64,000 bases of DNA, taken from positions 2,381,042-2,445,041 of the forward strand of contig JAMWFC010000055.1 of assembly GCA_027475525.1 (NCBI GenBank), given 5' to 3'. This DNA is from Macrolepiota albuminosa. Lineage: Eukaryota; Basidiomycota; Agaricomycetes; Agaricales; Agaricaceae. Of this stretch, positions 11,331 to 24,100 are shown in pieces; within the stretch, counting starts at the first letter, position 1; every line of letters begins with the position of its first letter. Position numbers and translations under genes: made by a program. The notes under the pieces are model-generated. The model searched no databases. It was not told where the DNA came from and saw only the letters and a list, made by a program, of their open reading frames with translations.

Positions 11331-12302
11331 CCATCGAGCCATTGCAGGCAGAGGGGTTGGTTGAGGGGGTCGTGGGGAAGGTCGAGGGCATTGCTGATGA
11401 AAACTCTGGTGGCTCTGCTGTTGATGAGGGCTAATAGCGGTTCTGGGGCTGGGGAAGGTCGAGGGCATTGCTGATGAAAACTCTGGTGGCTCTGCTGTTG
11501 ATGAGGGCTAATAGCGGTTCTGGGGCGCCATCCAATTTGGCATTGATGACAAAGGACCGGGACGAGTGGGACTGGAGTCTGAGGGTGGCAGGGGTCTGTC
11601 TAGGAGGTCCTTCAGAGTTGGGTCGGGGCCCGGAAAGTGGGGAATGTTGAAGGGGAGTTGCTGGTTATTGGGCATTGGCTCCCAGGTCAGGCAAAGGGTG
11701 AGATGTTGCCAATCAATGCAGGGGTTGGTGTCTCAAAGCCATGGAAGCCCTAAGATCAAGGGTGTGAAGGGGTGGAGTTTAGTTATCAGCATTTGGAGGG
11801 TGTGAATCTGTCCATTGGCAAAGATAATGGGCATATGCATGAAGTGGGTGATATCCCCTGCTGCAGAGTCATACTGGGACTGGGAGTCATTGAGCAGGTT
11901 CTGGGGTGGACAATGACCATGCTTTGTCAATGAAGTTGTCCATGGCGCCACTGTCAATGAGGGTGTTGAGGAGGACTCCAGAGGGGGTGAGGCAGGCTTT
12001 GAGGAGAAGGGAATGCGAAGAGTGGGAGGGTAGGTAAGCCATGAGGGTGTCCTGTGTGAGTGTTGTGGAGCAAAGATAAAAGACCAGGGCAGAAGACGTC
12101 AGAGTTGATTTTGCAATTTAGTATGTCTTCCAGGTCTAAATTGCTGGGTCGTTTTCTGAATATTCGCAGAAGACGTCAGAGTTGATTTTGCAATTTAGTA
12201 TGTCTTCCAGGTCTAAATTGCTGGGTCGTTTTCTGAATATTCATAGGTGGCATCTTCCCCCTCAAAGGTCTAGGTGGCACATCCCATAGCCTGCTGTTGG
12301 GG

Positions 12303-12344
12303 ACACTCAGAGATGAAATGGTCTTTCTCACTGCAGAGTATGCA
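12303..12344 (-). other. CCHC zinc knuckle of element X Gag
   Basis: C-x2-C-x4-H-x4-C, typical of the nucleocapsid part of retroelement Gag proteins. Confidence 0.75.
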
Positions 12345-13181
12345 AACACCTTCCCTTCTCCGTTGTTCCTGCATATTTTTGGAACCTCAATCTAGGATTG
12401 TCCCTTCTTCTGAAGCTGGTTAGCCTGGAGGGCCTCTTTGTCCTGTTCCATATTTTTGGAACCTCAATCTAGGATTGTCCCTTCTTCTGAAGCTGGTTAG
12501 CCTGGAGGGCCTCTTTGTCCTGTTCATTGGCAAAATTGGGGTCTTCAGGGTCTTCTGGGAGTTCCTCAGGGCTTGGCACATCGCCTGGGTCGTTGGTGGC
12601 CACAGCGGTGTTAAGTTGGGCATGGGGCAAGCACCGCTGCCAGGGTTAGCATTGAGGAGGCTGTGACTTACCAGAGGTCGACCGCTAGGGAATGCGGAGG
12701 AACCGGGGTTTTGGTTTTGGGGGTTGGGGGGTTTGCCGGAGGGCCAGGATGGTCCTTTCTGGAGGTTCCAGGAGGTCTGGGAGTTCAAGTATTTGCTGCA
12801 GTTCTCCCAGTAGTGCTGGTCAATTTGCATGACGAGGGCCTTGTATCCATCATAGGAGGGTTGTTTTGAGGCGAGTCAGAGGATGTTCTTGATGTGTTGT
12901 GGCAATGTGCAGTGGAGGGCATACTGGAGGATGCTGTAGTTCCAACCTGTTTTATAAGCTTCCTTCTCAAAACGTACAATAAAGGTGGTGAAGCATTCTT
13001 TGGGATGCATTTGGAGGTTGAAGAGGTTGTCCTCGGCCTTGGCCACAGTGTCGTAAATACTGAACTTACTCGAGAACTTGTCGACAAAGGTCTGCCAGCG
13101 GGAGAGGGCCAGGTTGTTTGAGTTGAACTGGATTAGGGCTGTATAGTGGTTGAAGGCAATCCTCTGAAGGTAGGAGGCAGC

Positions 13182-13186
13182 AAAGG
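13182..13186. repeat. Target-site duplication (left), AAAGG
   Basis: AAAGG here is repeated at 25114-25118 directly after the 3' LTR, the 5-bp duplication expected of a Ty3/gypsy integrase. Confidence 0.9.
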
Positions 13187-13419
13187 TGTAGCGTAGTCTG
13201 CTATGTGGCGTTGGCCACATAGCTTTACTTACTGTAGAGTAGTCTATATTATATTATATTTATTATAATATAATATTAGTTTACATTATTATAAATAGTT
13301 TTACCAGCTGCTTACAAAGCAGCTTATTTTGTGTTTGTACTACATAGTCAATAGACCGGACTGGTCTGATTCTGTGCAGTGTGAACATTAAGCTCACAAC
13401 TTCCTGTAACTTCGTTACA
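13187..13419 (+). repeat. 5' LTR of nested element
   Basis: TGTAGCG...GTTACA, 233 bp. Contains an AT palindrome around 13246-13275 built on ATTATATTATA/TATAATATAAT. Differs from the 3' LTR at six positions, five of them transitions. I see no TGG primer site right after it. Confidence 0.92.
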
Positions 13420-14288
13420 TTTTTTTGAATCCGCCAGCTAGGATCTATTGCCTAGCATCCGACGTCAGTCGTTGAGTTCGTTGACAGAACTCTATCAGCT
13501 TCTCGAGCTTCTTGCACAGCCACACCATGCAAATTTCAAACAGGAGATCGATGAGTAATCCCATACCTGCAGTGCCCACTGACGGCGGGCAAAATGCCCA
13601 CAACCTATGGGGAGACCCAGCAGACACCCAGGACGCGTCAGCATCCAATGCGGGTCAGGTAAGACCCAAGGCTCGAGACTGAGGTCAGAGTACCGACCTG
13701 GCCGGGAATGAGGGCGAGGCCCGGAGAGCTGAAAGCTCACAGCAGGACGGTCTGCAACGCCTCCAGGACAAGATGCCCGGGGGATTAACGCCCCCAATTA
13801 CGCAGCTGCCAGGAGGACCGCGACGGTCTAGCTGATTGGCTTCCAAAGGACCCCCAGAGGACGGCCGACAGTCAACAGGCACTTATGGCGCCCCAGGAGA
13901 CGCCGAGTCATCAGTACGGACTGGGAGAGCCCTTCCGCCGAGCCAGAGTAGTGGGACCAGGCGGTCCACCGCAGGCTCAATGCCTTTTAAAATGGTGGAA
14001 GCCCGCATAGAGGAGGTACCGGAGGAGGCTGCAAGGCCTGAAGTATCCTGTGCGGAAAACCGATTCCCATGCACACCAGCAGTGGAGGAAGCTCTGGAGG
14101 TTGTAGAGCTTCCAGAGAAGGTGATGGAGTTGTCAAGTGACAACAATGCCGGAGCAGAGGAACAGCGGCTGAAAACCGCGTACACCATGCGCTTGCGGGT
14201 GTTCTGGGACCTGCACCCAGAGGTGATGAAATACACCACCCAAGCGCGACTCGAGCGCTACGTGTCAGCCCATATAGTAGCACTTAGG

Positions 14289-14388
14289 NNNNNNNNNNNN
14301 NNNNNNNNNNNNNNNNNNNNNNNNNNNNNNNNNNNNNNNNNNNNNNNNNNNNNNNNNNNNNNNNNNNNNNNNNNNNNNNNNNNNNNNN
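14289..14388. other. Assembly gap (100 N)
   Basis: Exactly 100 unknown bases inside gag of the nested element, a standard scaffold gap of unknown true size. Confidence 0.99.
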
Positions 14389-15276
14389 TTCTTGGCCGGA
14401 GAGGCCATGGGATGGTTTCGACGGGCAGTACTGCACGTCAACCGTGTCCAATATGACTGGACGTTCAAAGGAGTCCTTACAGGACTGTACGATCGATTCG
14501 TACACCCCTCAATGCTCCAGGATGCAAGGCGGGACTTCCAGTCCAAGGAGTCCTTACAGGACTGTACGATCGATTCGTACACCCCTCAATGCTCCAGGAT
14601 GCAAGGCGGGACTTCCAGTCCACCAAGTACACCGAGAAGTTGGGAGTACAAGGGTTCTATAATACCCTTAATGACCATGCCCAGAACATGGCAGTATACC
14701 CAGATGGGTATACAATGCTCGAAACGTTCTTGGATGGCATTCCAGCAGACATGCGCCGCTATTTGATACGTGAGGACGGATTGTCCCCAGAAGTCAATGA
14801 TGTGGAAGAATTTGTGGCATATGCCATCCGGTATGAGCAGTCTCTGAAGACTGCTAACCACTACGAACATCGGAGTGGACACAAAGGGGGACCCAGGTGA
14901 CTACCCGGTATGAGCAGTCTCTGAAGACTGCTAACCACTACGAACATCGGAGTGGACACAAAGGGGGACCCAGGTGACTACCACCTGGTGGGACACCCTC
15001 ACGGGGTCAGCATGTGGGGACCTTCCTGGCCAAAAAGACCGATTTGGACCGTGACTACCACCTGGTGGGACACCCTCACGGGGTCAGCATGTGGGGACCT
15101 TCCTGGCCAAAAAGACCGATTTGGACCGTGACTGCAACATGCGGTTTGTTGTATGCAGAACCCCTGCGGCGAACTGAGGGCGGAGCCGCCCATGCCCAGA
15201 TTGGGCGCCGGACGGAGAACGTCCTAAACCAAGGCCGGACTTCAAACTGGCCAACCCACCAGGTCAGACGGGGACT

Positions 15277-15318
15277 TGTTTCGTGTGTGGCCAACTAGGC
15301 CACTACGCTACCAACTGC
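15277..15318 (+). other. CCHC zinc knuckle of nested-element Gag
   Basis: CFVCGQLGHYATNC, spacing C-x2-C-x4-H-x4-C. Confidence 0.9.
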
Positions 15319-15569
15319 CCTGCGAAGCCAGGAGCCCCGAGGAAGGGGTATACACCCTGCGCCCACCTTTGAGCTGCACATACTGCAGCCACGAGTGGGA
15401 GTGACGGAGATGTTTCTGCTGAGTCTGAGGCAGAGCACCCCACAAACGACCAGGAGCCCCCAGAGGAGGCATCGGGCGCCGAGCCCAAGAGTGTGGTCGT
15501 TCTGAGGCAGAGCACCCCACAAACGACCAGGAGCCCCCAGAGGAGGCATCGGGCGCCGAGCCCAAGAGT

Positions 15570-16440
15570 GTGGTCGTGGAGGAGGAGGAGTACGTCACAG
15601 TCGACGTATATGACAACGTCTATGACAATGAGTACTACAGTCGTGACAGCGACTCCGAGTGCCTAGCGGCGATGATGGATTGGCCATCCACAAATGATCC
15701 CGAACGGAATAACGTGGTTCGGATGAAGAAGGTGACTCTTTGTTGTGCAGAGGGCACTTTGCAGCGCCCTACATTGAAACAAGCAGACAAGGAGTGCCTG
15801 GTCTCGTATGTGGACGTAGACGGCCACAAGGCATGGACCCTATGGGACTCTGGGAGTACTACATCGGGCATAACGCCGTCTCGTATGTGGACGTAGACGG
15901 CCACAAGGCATGGACCCTATGGGACTCTGGGAGTACTACATCGGGCATAACGCCCAGTTCACCCATGTGTACGGAATATCCATGCAGGAGTTGGATACGC
16001 CATTGGCGTTACAGCTGGGCACCGTAGGGAGCTGAGCCATGGTGCAGTATGGGACAAATGTGAATGTCCAAACGCGCCATTGGCGTTACAGCTGGGCACC
16101 GTAGGGAGCTGAGCCATGGTGCAGTATGGGACAAATGTGAATGTCCAAACGCCGGGCTCACATAGCTGGGAATACATGGATGTAGCGAACTTCGATCGCT
16201 ACGATATGATACTGGGAACGCCATTCATGCGCGTAACAAAGTCATACTAGACTTTGACCACTGTCAGGTACTAGTGAATGGGAAAGTGATCCCAGCCGAA
16301 CGAGCTACAGCAGACGACACTGATAATCGTCTGCATGTCATCGCACTACGGAGAAACGCAAGGACTCTCCATGACTTGGCCGGCGCAGAGTGCCAGCTGT
16401 GGAGGATGTGGAGGAGGAAGTGCAGGCTATGCCTGGACTG
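15570..16440 (+). pseudogene. Retropepsin of nested element
   Basis: LWDSGSTTSGI near 15840 is the catalytic DSGS of an aspartic protease. MILGTPFMR near 16210 is its C-terminal signature, followed in another frame by NKVILDFDHCQVLVNGK. The catalytic segment appears twice because of a 77-bp duplication around 15883. A TGA at 16033 interrupts GTVGS-stop-AMVQYG, and a 1-nt indel near 16230 changes frame. Confidence 0.75.
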
Positions 16441-17099
16441 AGCGCAGACCACAACGTGGTAATGATGAGCGAGGAGGAGTATCAAGCCTCCAAGAGGAGC
16501 AATGAGCAAATAAACTGAGCGCAGACCACAACGTGGTAATGATGAGCGAGGAGGAGTATCAAGCCTCCAAGAGGAGCAATGAGCAAATAACCGCTCCTGA
16601 GATTCGAGGCGCAAAGCCTCCAGACAAACGCCATCGAAAGGCGAGACGATGGGAGGACTCAGTAGATGTATGTCCACCTACGTCCTCACGAGTCAAGTTG
16701 GAAGACTTGAAAGACAGCATCCGAGAGGCGGAAGCCTCAGTAGAGGGGGACACACGGTCCCTATGGGAGCGACCAGCTCCCCTACCGGAGTACGACTGGG
16801 CATACGACCCCCGAATGCCGCAAGAGTGGAACGAGCTGGTGGCAGCCACGTGTGCGTGAAATGCGCACCAGAGACGGATGACCGTCAAACCAGCATATTG
16901 CCAGCCAGCCTCGGATGAGGTGTCCGTAGCGTACTCACTTGTACGTGAGGGGAAAAGCCTCGTGGCTTATAAGGCAGCGACAGCGGGTGTTCTGCTGAGA
17001 CTACATATACCCAATGACAGTGTCAATGGAAAAGCCTCGTGGCTTATAAGGCAGCGACAGCGGGTGTTCTGCTGAGACTACATATACCCAATGACAGTG

Positions 17100-19000
17100 T
17101 CAATTGGGTGCTCGCAATGCATGAGCAGTATGCACCGCCGCCTCGGCTACCCTCAGAGACGGTGGAAGTACTTCCCCCGGTGCGTATGAAGGGGAAGCAG
17201 AAGGCGACAAGCCTTTGTGAGGAAGATATTCCTTGGTTGCGTCAGCAATGGCAAGAAGAATTTGCCGACATGGTCAATGGGACCAAGGAGGAGCTTCCGC
17301 CATGGCGGGAGGTGAACCATGAGATTGGCAAGAAGAATTTGCCGACATGGTCAATGGGACCAAGGAGGAGCTTCCGCCATGGCGGGAGGTGAACCATGAG
17401 ATCAATCTCATAGACGAGAGCAAGCAGTATAAGTACCACTTGCCGCACTGCCCCCATGGCGGGAGGTGAACCATGAGATCAATCTCATAGACGAGAGCAA
17501 GCAGTATAAGTACCACTTGCCGCACTGCCCACGCACCCCCAGGAGCAACTACGCGATAAGACTAATCGCTATTTGAATGCTCAATGGTGGTCCCCATGCA
17601 CCACCGCTCAAGCTGCACCGTTATTGTGCATCCTGAAGAAGGATGGAACCCTTCGAACAGCTCTTGATGCGCGTCAGCGCAATGACAATACCATAAAGGA
17701 TGTAACTCCTTTACCAGATCAAGAGGTGATCCGGGAAGACGTGGCTCGGGCGAAGTATCGCTTGAAGATTTAAAGGATGTAACTCCTTTACCAGATCAAG
17801 AGGTGATCCGGGAAGACGTGGCTCGGGCGAAGTATCGCTTGAAGATTGACCTTACTGACACTTACGAGCAGGTGCGCATTTGCACCGAGGACGTACCCAA
17901 GACCGTATTTGCATCGATCATGGGCACGTTCACGAGCAATATAATGCAGATTGGAGACTGTAATGCTCCAGCAACTTTCCAGAGGCTAATGACCTCTATC
18001 TTCCGAGACGTAATAGGACGTTTTATGCACATCTACTTAGATGACATATTCATCTACTCGGATTCTATGGAGGAGCATGAGCAGCACCTCAGAGTCGTAT
18101 TTGAATGACTGTGCAAGTACAAGTTGTACTTGAAGTGGAAGAAATGTGAGCTCTACGCTCAGAGTATAGACTGCCTAGGGCATGTCATTGATGAGCGGGG
18201 TATCCATTGAAGTGGAAGAAATGTGAGCTCTACGCTCAGAGTATAGACTGCCTAGGGCATGTCATTGATGAGCGGGGTATCCACCCCATCAGGACAAGCT
18301 CGATCGCATTCGGAGTGGCGCACGCCCTGAAACTACAATGACATCCAACGATTTGTTGGCCTTGTCAACTACATATCGAGCTTCTTGCCCGATGTCACAG
18401 CCTATACTGGGCCACTTATGGCCATGACGCAGAACGGGTCACCGTTCAATTGGAGGCCATTGCACCAGCGGTGCTTCGAGATGGTCAAACGGATCTGTAC
18501 GAAGACTCCGGTGATTCGACCAATCGACCCTAGACGGGACGAGCCGATATGGCTCATTTGTGACGCGTCCAAGACAGGCGTCGGAGCCATGTATGGTCAG
18601 GGAAGCAGCTGGCAGACGTGCCACCCAGCAGGGTTCATGTCAAAGAAGTTCACGACGGCCCAGCAAAACTATGCGGTGCACGAGCTGGAGACTCTTGCCA
18701 TACTCAAGGCCCTCCTCAAGTGGGAGGATAAGCGGCCCAGCAAAACTATGCGGTGCACGAGCTGGAGACTCTTGCCATACTCAAGGCCCTCCTCAAGTGG
18801 GAGGATAAGCTGATGGATATCCCATCCACATCATAACAGACCACAAGGCCCTTGAGTTCTTCAAAACTCAGGTGAACTTGTCGCCGCGTCAGCGACGGTG
18901 GATAGACTACATGTCGAGATATCAGTTTGACATCACCTATGTTAAAGGTGAACTCAACAAAGTGGCAGACTGCTTGTCACGCTACTTTGAGAGTGATGTA
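17100..19000 (+). pseudogene. Reverse transcriptase and RNase H of nested element
   Basis: RT motifs in order: APLLCILKKDGTLRTALDAR (about 17610), LKIDLTDTYEQVRI, GDCNAPATFQRLM, and the catalytic YLDD at 18034-18045. RNase H follows: ICDASKTGVGAMYGQ near 18560, ELETLAILKAL, then TDHKALEFF near 18835 and ADCLSRYF near 18965. TGA at 18106 sits where the family has Arg. 77-bp duplications near 17030, 17330, 17457, 17777, 18205 and 18736 fragment the frame. Together these domains copy the element RNA into DNA and remove the RNA strand. Confidence 0.85.
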
Positions 19001-19389
19001 GTCAGGGAGGCTCACGAGCCTCATGAGTATGTGCAGGCAGACTGCCGCATAGACCCTGATGGAGAGGACTTACCTCTCCACCAGAGGCTCACGAGCCTCA
19101 TGAGTATGTGCAGGCAGACTGCCGCATAGACCCTGATGGAGAGGACTTACCTCTCCACCATACCAGGAGCTCAGGGAGCATGTCCTGGAAGTACGCGCTA
19201 TGCGTGATGATGAACAGAGGCAAGCACTCACCTCAGAGAGCAGCGTGAAGAGCGGGACGTGGCCACCCAGTTGCTCAAGGAGCATGAAGCCGTGGACCCA
19301 GCGTCCACTGGGGAGCATGAGCGCCATGATATACCCGTTATGCTTGCGGAAATGCTCGAAGGCAATTGCCTTCATCCCAGCCTCCTAGC

Positions 19390-20962
19390 CTGGTCAATGA
19401 CGACTTCAGAAGGAAGTGGTGCAGGACTATGGCGATGATTCTCTCTTCGCCGAGATAATCGCCAATCCTGACGACCATCCTCGGTTCAGGCATGAGCCTG
19501 GTGGACTGATCACGACGGAGAACCGTCAAGGGGTGGCGGTGGTCTGCCTCCCCCGTACGCGAACCATTGTTACGTGGGTCTTGGACCAGGCCCATGCACT
19601 GGTGGGGCACTTTGGTGCCGCCTGGACGTTGGGCTACATCCGAAGATGGTATTGGTGGCCACGTATGGCCCAGGAAGTGACTAATTTTTGCGCCTCATGC
19701 GCAGCATGTCAGAGGGCAAAGTTGCCCCCTGGATCCCCTCCCAGAAAACTACACCAGCTACCCGTGCCGGTGAAACCTTGGGATTTGATTGGAATGGACT
19801 TCGTAGGTCCCTTTCCCGAGTCCAGAGGGTTCAATTACCTCTGGGTGGTCATATGCCGCATGACGAGCATGGTGCACCTCATACCGGTGCGAACTACGCT
19901 GACAGCTAAGGAGCTGTCATGGATCTACCTGAGGGAGATCGTTAGGCTGCATGGGCTGCCTAGCACCATTGTGAGCGACCGTGACTCAAAGTTCACATCT
20001 CAATGGTGGAGAGAACTCCACAAACTGCTAGGAGCATGACTTCTCATGTCGATGTCCTTCCATCCTCAAATGGATGGGCAGACAGAGCGGGCTAACCGCA
20101 GTATAGGTCAGATTCTGAGGGCAGTTGTTCGCCCTGACCAACGGGACTGGGTGGACTGGTGTCCACTCACTGAGTTCGCGATTAACACAAGTATCTCAGA
20201 TACCACAGGGTATGCGCCCTTTGAACTCAACGGAGGGTACTTGCCCTTCATGCTGCACGAAGTTCGTGCTGATACAGTGGCTCACCGCGGAGTTGTCGAG
20301 TTCGCCAGGCAGGCCCTGGAGAACATTGCGGTGGCGCATGACGCCATCATAGAGGTGTGAGTCTTCCAGGCAAAAAACACCAATCACCATAGGCAAGCAG
20401 ACCCACCAATAGCAGTAGAAGCGTTGGTATACCTATCAACGCATAATCTGAGGCTCCCAAAGGGATGGGCGAGTAAACTCTGCCCAAAATGGGTAGGCCC
20501 ATACCGCGTTCTAGATGCAGAGCCAAGTACCTCCAACTACGTGTTGGAGCTGCCTCTGGCATTACAGGAACGACGCATCGTTCCTAAGTTTCATGTGTCG
20601 CTGTTGCGACCTTACAGCGTGTCTGACGATGCGCTATTCCCTAACAGGGCAACCCTGGGCCCCTATGATATGTGTCGCTGTTGCGACCTTACAGCGTGTC
20701 TGACGATGCGCTATTCCCTAACAGGGCAACCCTGGGCCCCTATGATTTTGGGGCTCAAGACGATGATGAATGGTTTGTCGAGTGCATAATTGGGCACTGG
20801 TGGACTGAGCGTAACACGCTCGAGTTTGAAGTACGCTGGTCCCTTGGGGACACAACATGGGAGCCACACTCCCATTGCTCCAAGTTGGCGGCACTTGACC
20901 ATTATTTGGAGTTGAAGGGCGTTAAGTGCCCACATCAATTAAGTAAGCGTGCCGGCACTTAA
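19390..20962 (+). pseudogene. Integrase with C-terminal chromodomain of nested element
   Basis: Zinc-binding HHCC region near 19590-19720 (HALVGHFGAAWTLGYIRRWYW, then CASCAACQ). DDE core: MDFVGPFPE near 19795, SDRDSKF near 19975, and GQTERANRS with the Glu near 20080. A chromodomain-like module spans about 20765-20925 (EWFVECIIGHWW, then FEVRWSLGDTTWEPHSH). Chromodomains steer Ty3 chromoviruses to marked chromatin. TGA at 20037 and 20358 interrupt the frame, and a 77-bp duplication lies near 20672. Confidence 0.85.
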
Positions 20963-21027
20963 TTTGATCAGCAGTGCCAATCGTGGCTTGGCTGAGTTGG
21001 TTAGCAGCTGTGGCTGAAACACGTCTT

Positions 21028-21055
21028 AAAAGGCGAAATTTCTTTTTCGCCTTTT
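21028..21055 (+). promoter_or_regulatory. Perfect 11-bp hairpin between pol and ORF3
   Basis: AAAAGGCGAAA and its exact reverse complement are separated by 6 nt, 66 nt after the pol stop and 10 nt before the ORF3 ATG. The diverged relative has a different hairpin at the same place (32050-32082). A role in ORF3 expression is inference. Confidence 0.6.
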
Positions 21056-21065
21056 TCCCTCAACC

Positions 21066-21092
21066 ATGGACAACATGCCCGTGGATCAGTCT

Positions 21093-21124
<32 letters not shown>

Positions 21125-24100
21125 CCTTGAGTTTGCGCCGTCGGTCTTACCGTCGGCTGAAGGGGAGGGCAGATGGCTCCCCCGCTGACCCAAAATGCGC
21201 CCCAGTGGGGACAATCGCAACCAGCTGTGAGCTTCCCACAGCAGCAGCAACCACCAGCGGTGGGCTACCTGCCGCAGCAGCCGGTGATCAGTGGCTATCC
21301 ACCACTTCAAACCATGCAGGGCAACTTCATGCCCCAGAACGCACCTGTGGGCGGCTATCAGCCCCAACAACCAGTATCCCACTTCAAACCATGCAGGGCA
21401 ACTTCATGCCCCAGAACGCACCTGTGGGCGGCTATCAGCCCCAACAACCAGTATCGGGTGCTTATGCGCCACATCACACTGAGGGCCAATCCCAGCAACA
21501 GGCCTACGGGGGGCTAGTCAGCCCCCAAGCAGTGCCGCTTATGCGCCACATCACACTGAGGGCCAATCCCAGCAACAGGCCTACGGGGGGCTAGTCAGCC
21601 CCCAAGCAGTGCCAGGATGGGGACAGTTTGCCCCTGCTATGGCGAGAGGGGCTATAGGCACACATCCTTTGCCCCAGTTTACCGCCCCGGCGCACTACCC
21701 TGGGATGGGTGGTGTGCCCGTAATGATGCCGTACCCCCTGGCTTGGATGGGGGCTTGGGGCACAATGCCCCAGTACAGCGACTCGCATGAGTCGCAAGCC
21801 AAGGGAGGCCGGTCGATTTCCCTGTTGACCACAGCACCAATTGACAATCTAGAGGGATGCAAAGCATCTCTCATGCAGGCCACCGTGGCCATCGAGAGCA
21901 CAGAAACTCTCAGTCCAGGACGGAGCATCAGTTCATCGGCTGATGCGCCGACGGAGAGCTTGGCCAAGCTCTCCTTGCTACAGCGGCTGGAAATGCTGCA
22001 CCAATCCGAGCCCAGCTCGGAAGAAGAGTCGCGTCCTCGACGCGACAAAGGAAAAGCACGGGCTGTCAAGCCCAGTCACAACCAGGACTTAGTCCTGGCT
22101 ACTCTTCTCCAACGTCTGGAAGATAACAGGTACGATGTACTGTCAAGCCCAGTCACAACCAGGACTTAGTCCTGGCTACTCTTCTCCAACGTCTGGAAGA
22201 TAACAGGTACGATGTACCGCAGAGTCATCATTTCTCCACGATGCGGAGGCAGTCGTCCTCATCTGCCGATGATGGACGACATGGATCATATGCACGCCCA
22301 GCGCAAAACTGATCTCCTTGCCTATCGGCCGCTCGTAAGCGGCAGACTACACCCCCGAGTTGGGACACCGACTCCAGCAAAAGGGTGTGTCGGCAAGGAG
22401 TGGAGGATGCACCCTCCACTCGATTAAGTCGAGCGTTGCTGCCCCTGGCCAGGAGGCCGGTCTAGGACGGGACATCCTTCCCTATGAAGATGTCCCTGCT
22501 CCAGCCGCCCCCCGGCTTATCCAGCACCTCGTCAGCAGCGCGTCTGAGGTCGCGTCGTCGCGACCAGTATCCGTGGTGTCCACCACGTACTCTGGGGAGC
22601 AGAGTTCCAGGGGCATGAGCACACGCCCCACTGAGGCCAAGGCCTCATAACCCCAAAAGGATCGTTGGGGTAAGCAACTGGAAGGGCATGCATACGTCAA
22701 CATGCACTTCCCTGAGGATGCCCCGAAAGGGGCCCCAGGGGCTAACATCCTCTTTTTACCCACCATACTGGTAGAGGGCCCACCAGCCCGACTCCCACGG
22801 TGTGTGTGGGCTATGGACCCACGGTCTGAGTTTTACCCACCATACTGGTAGAGGGCCCACCAGCCCGACTCCCACGGTGTGTGTGGGCTATGGACCCACG
22901 GTCTGAGAGTCGGAGCCAGAGAGGCTGCCATCCCCGCCCTCCAACGACGATTGGTATGAGGAGCCTGAAGAGGCTCATATGGAATCCCCTGTGCTGCATG
23001 AGACGGCGGCACAACGTATGGCGCACGAACGGCGCAACAGCAATTGACAGGCCAAGATGGAACGTCGGGCACAGGATAGCGCCAAGCGAGGAGCTGCCCT
23101 CCTCGAGGACCAAACCGGCACATCCCTGATGCACTCGGTGTTGTGATCTATCGTGATCACACTATTGAGCGCCAGAACTCATTCTTTGGCACGGGGTTAG
23201 CTCCCCAATTCTATTGGTTGCCAGTGACCAATACCATCTTCGTCGGGCAAGAAGCCCATTCTTTGGCACGGGGTTAGCTCCCCAATTCTATTGGTTGCCA
23301 GTGACCAATACCATCTTCGTCGGGCAAGAAGCCCGCACAGCCAGGTCCTTCAAAACCGATAAAGAGGGCAACGCCGCGGCGACGCCCCACAACAGTAAGG
23401 TGTACCAAGTGGCACCTCGCAGGTTTCCCCGCAGTCCTTGAGAAGTCTGCAGACTTCATGCACTGGTTAACAACCAGTTTACGCCAATTCGTCAGCATCA
23501 GTTGGGCTACCTCTTGCTCAACGAATCAGACTTCATGCACTGGTTAACAACCAGTTTACGCCAATTCGTCAGCATCAGTTGGGCTACCTCTTGCTCAACG
23601 AATTCAAGTGGGTGGCGCTCAACTGCCACCCTATGGCCCGAGACAGAGCTATGTCTCATTTACTTACGAGGTCGAGTATAGGACTATCGCGGTACCCTTT
23701 GCAAGTCCAAAGGAGCGGGAGAACGTCCCGCGAATAATTGTGCCATCGCGCTCTATCGCCGCAAAGAGGGAGGGAAAATTGCCTTCGTTGGCCTTACCCC
23801 CCCTAATCCAAAGCAACCATTTGCTTTGGACTACCTGGGCTCATACGCCCTCCTCTATGGACGTCCTGGGATGTCCAACGTATGGACCGGTCTGGCCATG
23901 GACTATGCCATGTGCATTCATTGGCGCAGCCTCTTTGACGTCCTGGGATGTCCAACGTATGGACCGGTCTGGCCATGGACTATGCCATGTGCATTCATTG
24001 GCGCAGCCTCTTTGAGTTTGTGCTTGTACGCACCCTCAGCGCCAGCTGCGCCTCCAAGTCCACGGTACACAAGTACCTGGCCTATGTCTTCACAAGGCCA

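Larger units (their letters stand above)
11640..13186 (-). pseudogene. Gag-protease relic, 3' half of element X
   Basis: From 13186 downward: a Ty3/sushi-type Gag domain (FAASYLQRIAFNHYTAL, then ECFTTFIVRFEKEAYKTGW), a proline/asparagine-rich linker, a CCHC zinc knuckle at 12303-12344 (CILCSEKDHFISEC), and a retropepsin ending near 11690 (LGLPWL). The 5' half of the same Gag resumes at 25119, on the far side of a nested element. Frames are broken by 77-bp duplications at 11374, 12089 and 12372 and by stops. Confidence 0.75.
13551..15390 (+). pseudogene. Gag of nested chromodomain element
   Basis: The ATG at 13551 opens a frame that continues through two TGA codons (13680, 13833) to a capsid-like region: MGWFRRAVLHVNRVQYDW, then LETFLDGIPADMRRYL near 14720. 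It ends with a CCHC zinc knuckle at 15277-15318 (CFVCGQLGHYATNC). A 100-N gap at 14289-14388 interrupts it, and 77-bp duplications at 14468 and further on shift the frame. Role: the structural capsid and RNA-binding protein of the retrotransposon particle. Confidence 0.8.

Noticed and set aside
21086..21382. Cysteine-rich protein on the minus strand (poly-Cys run)
   Set aside because: It is the reverse reading of the CAG/CAA polyglutamine tract of ORF3.
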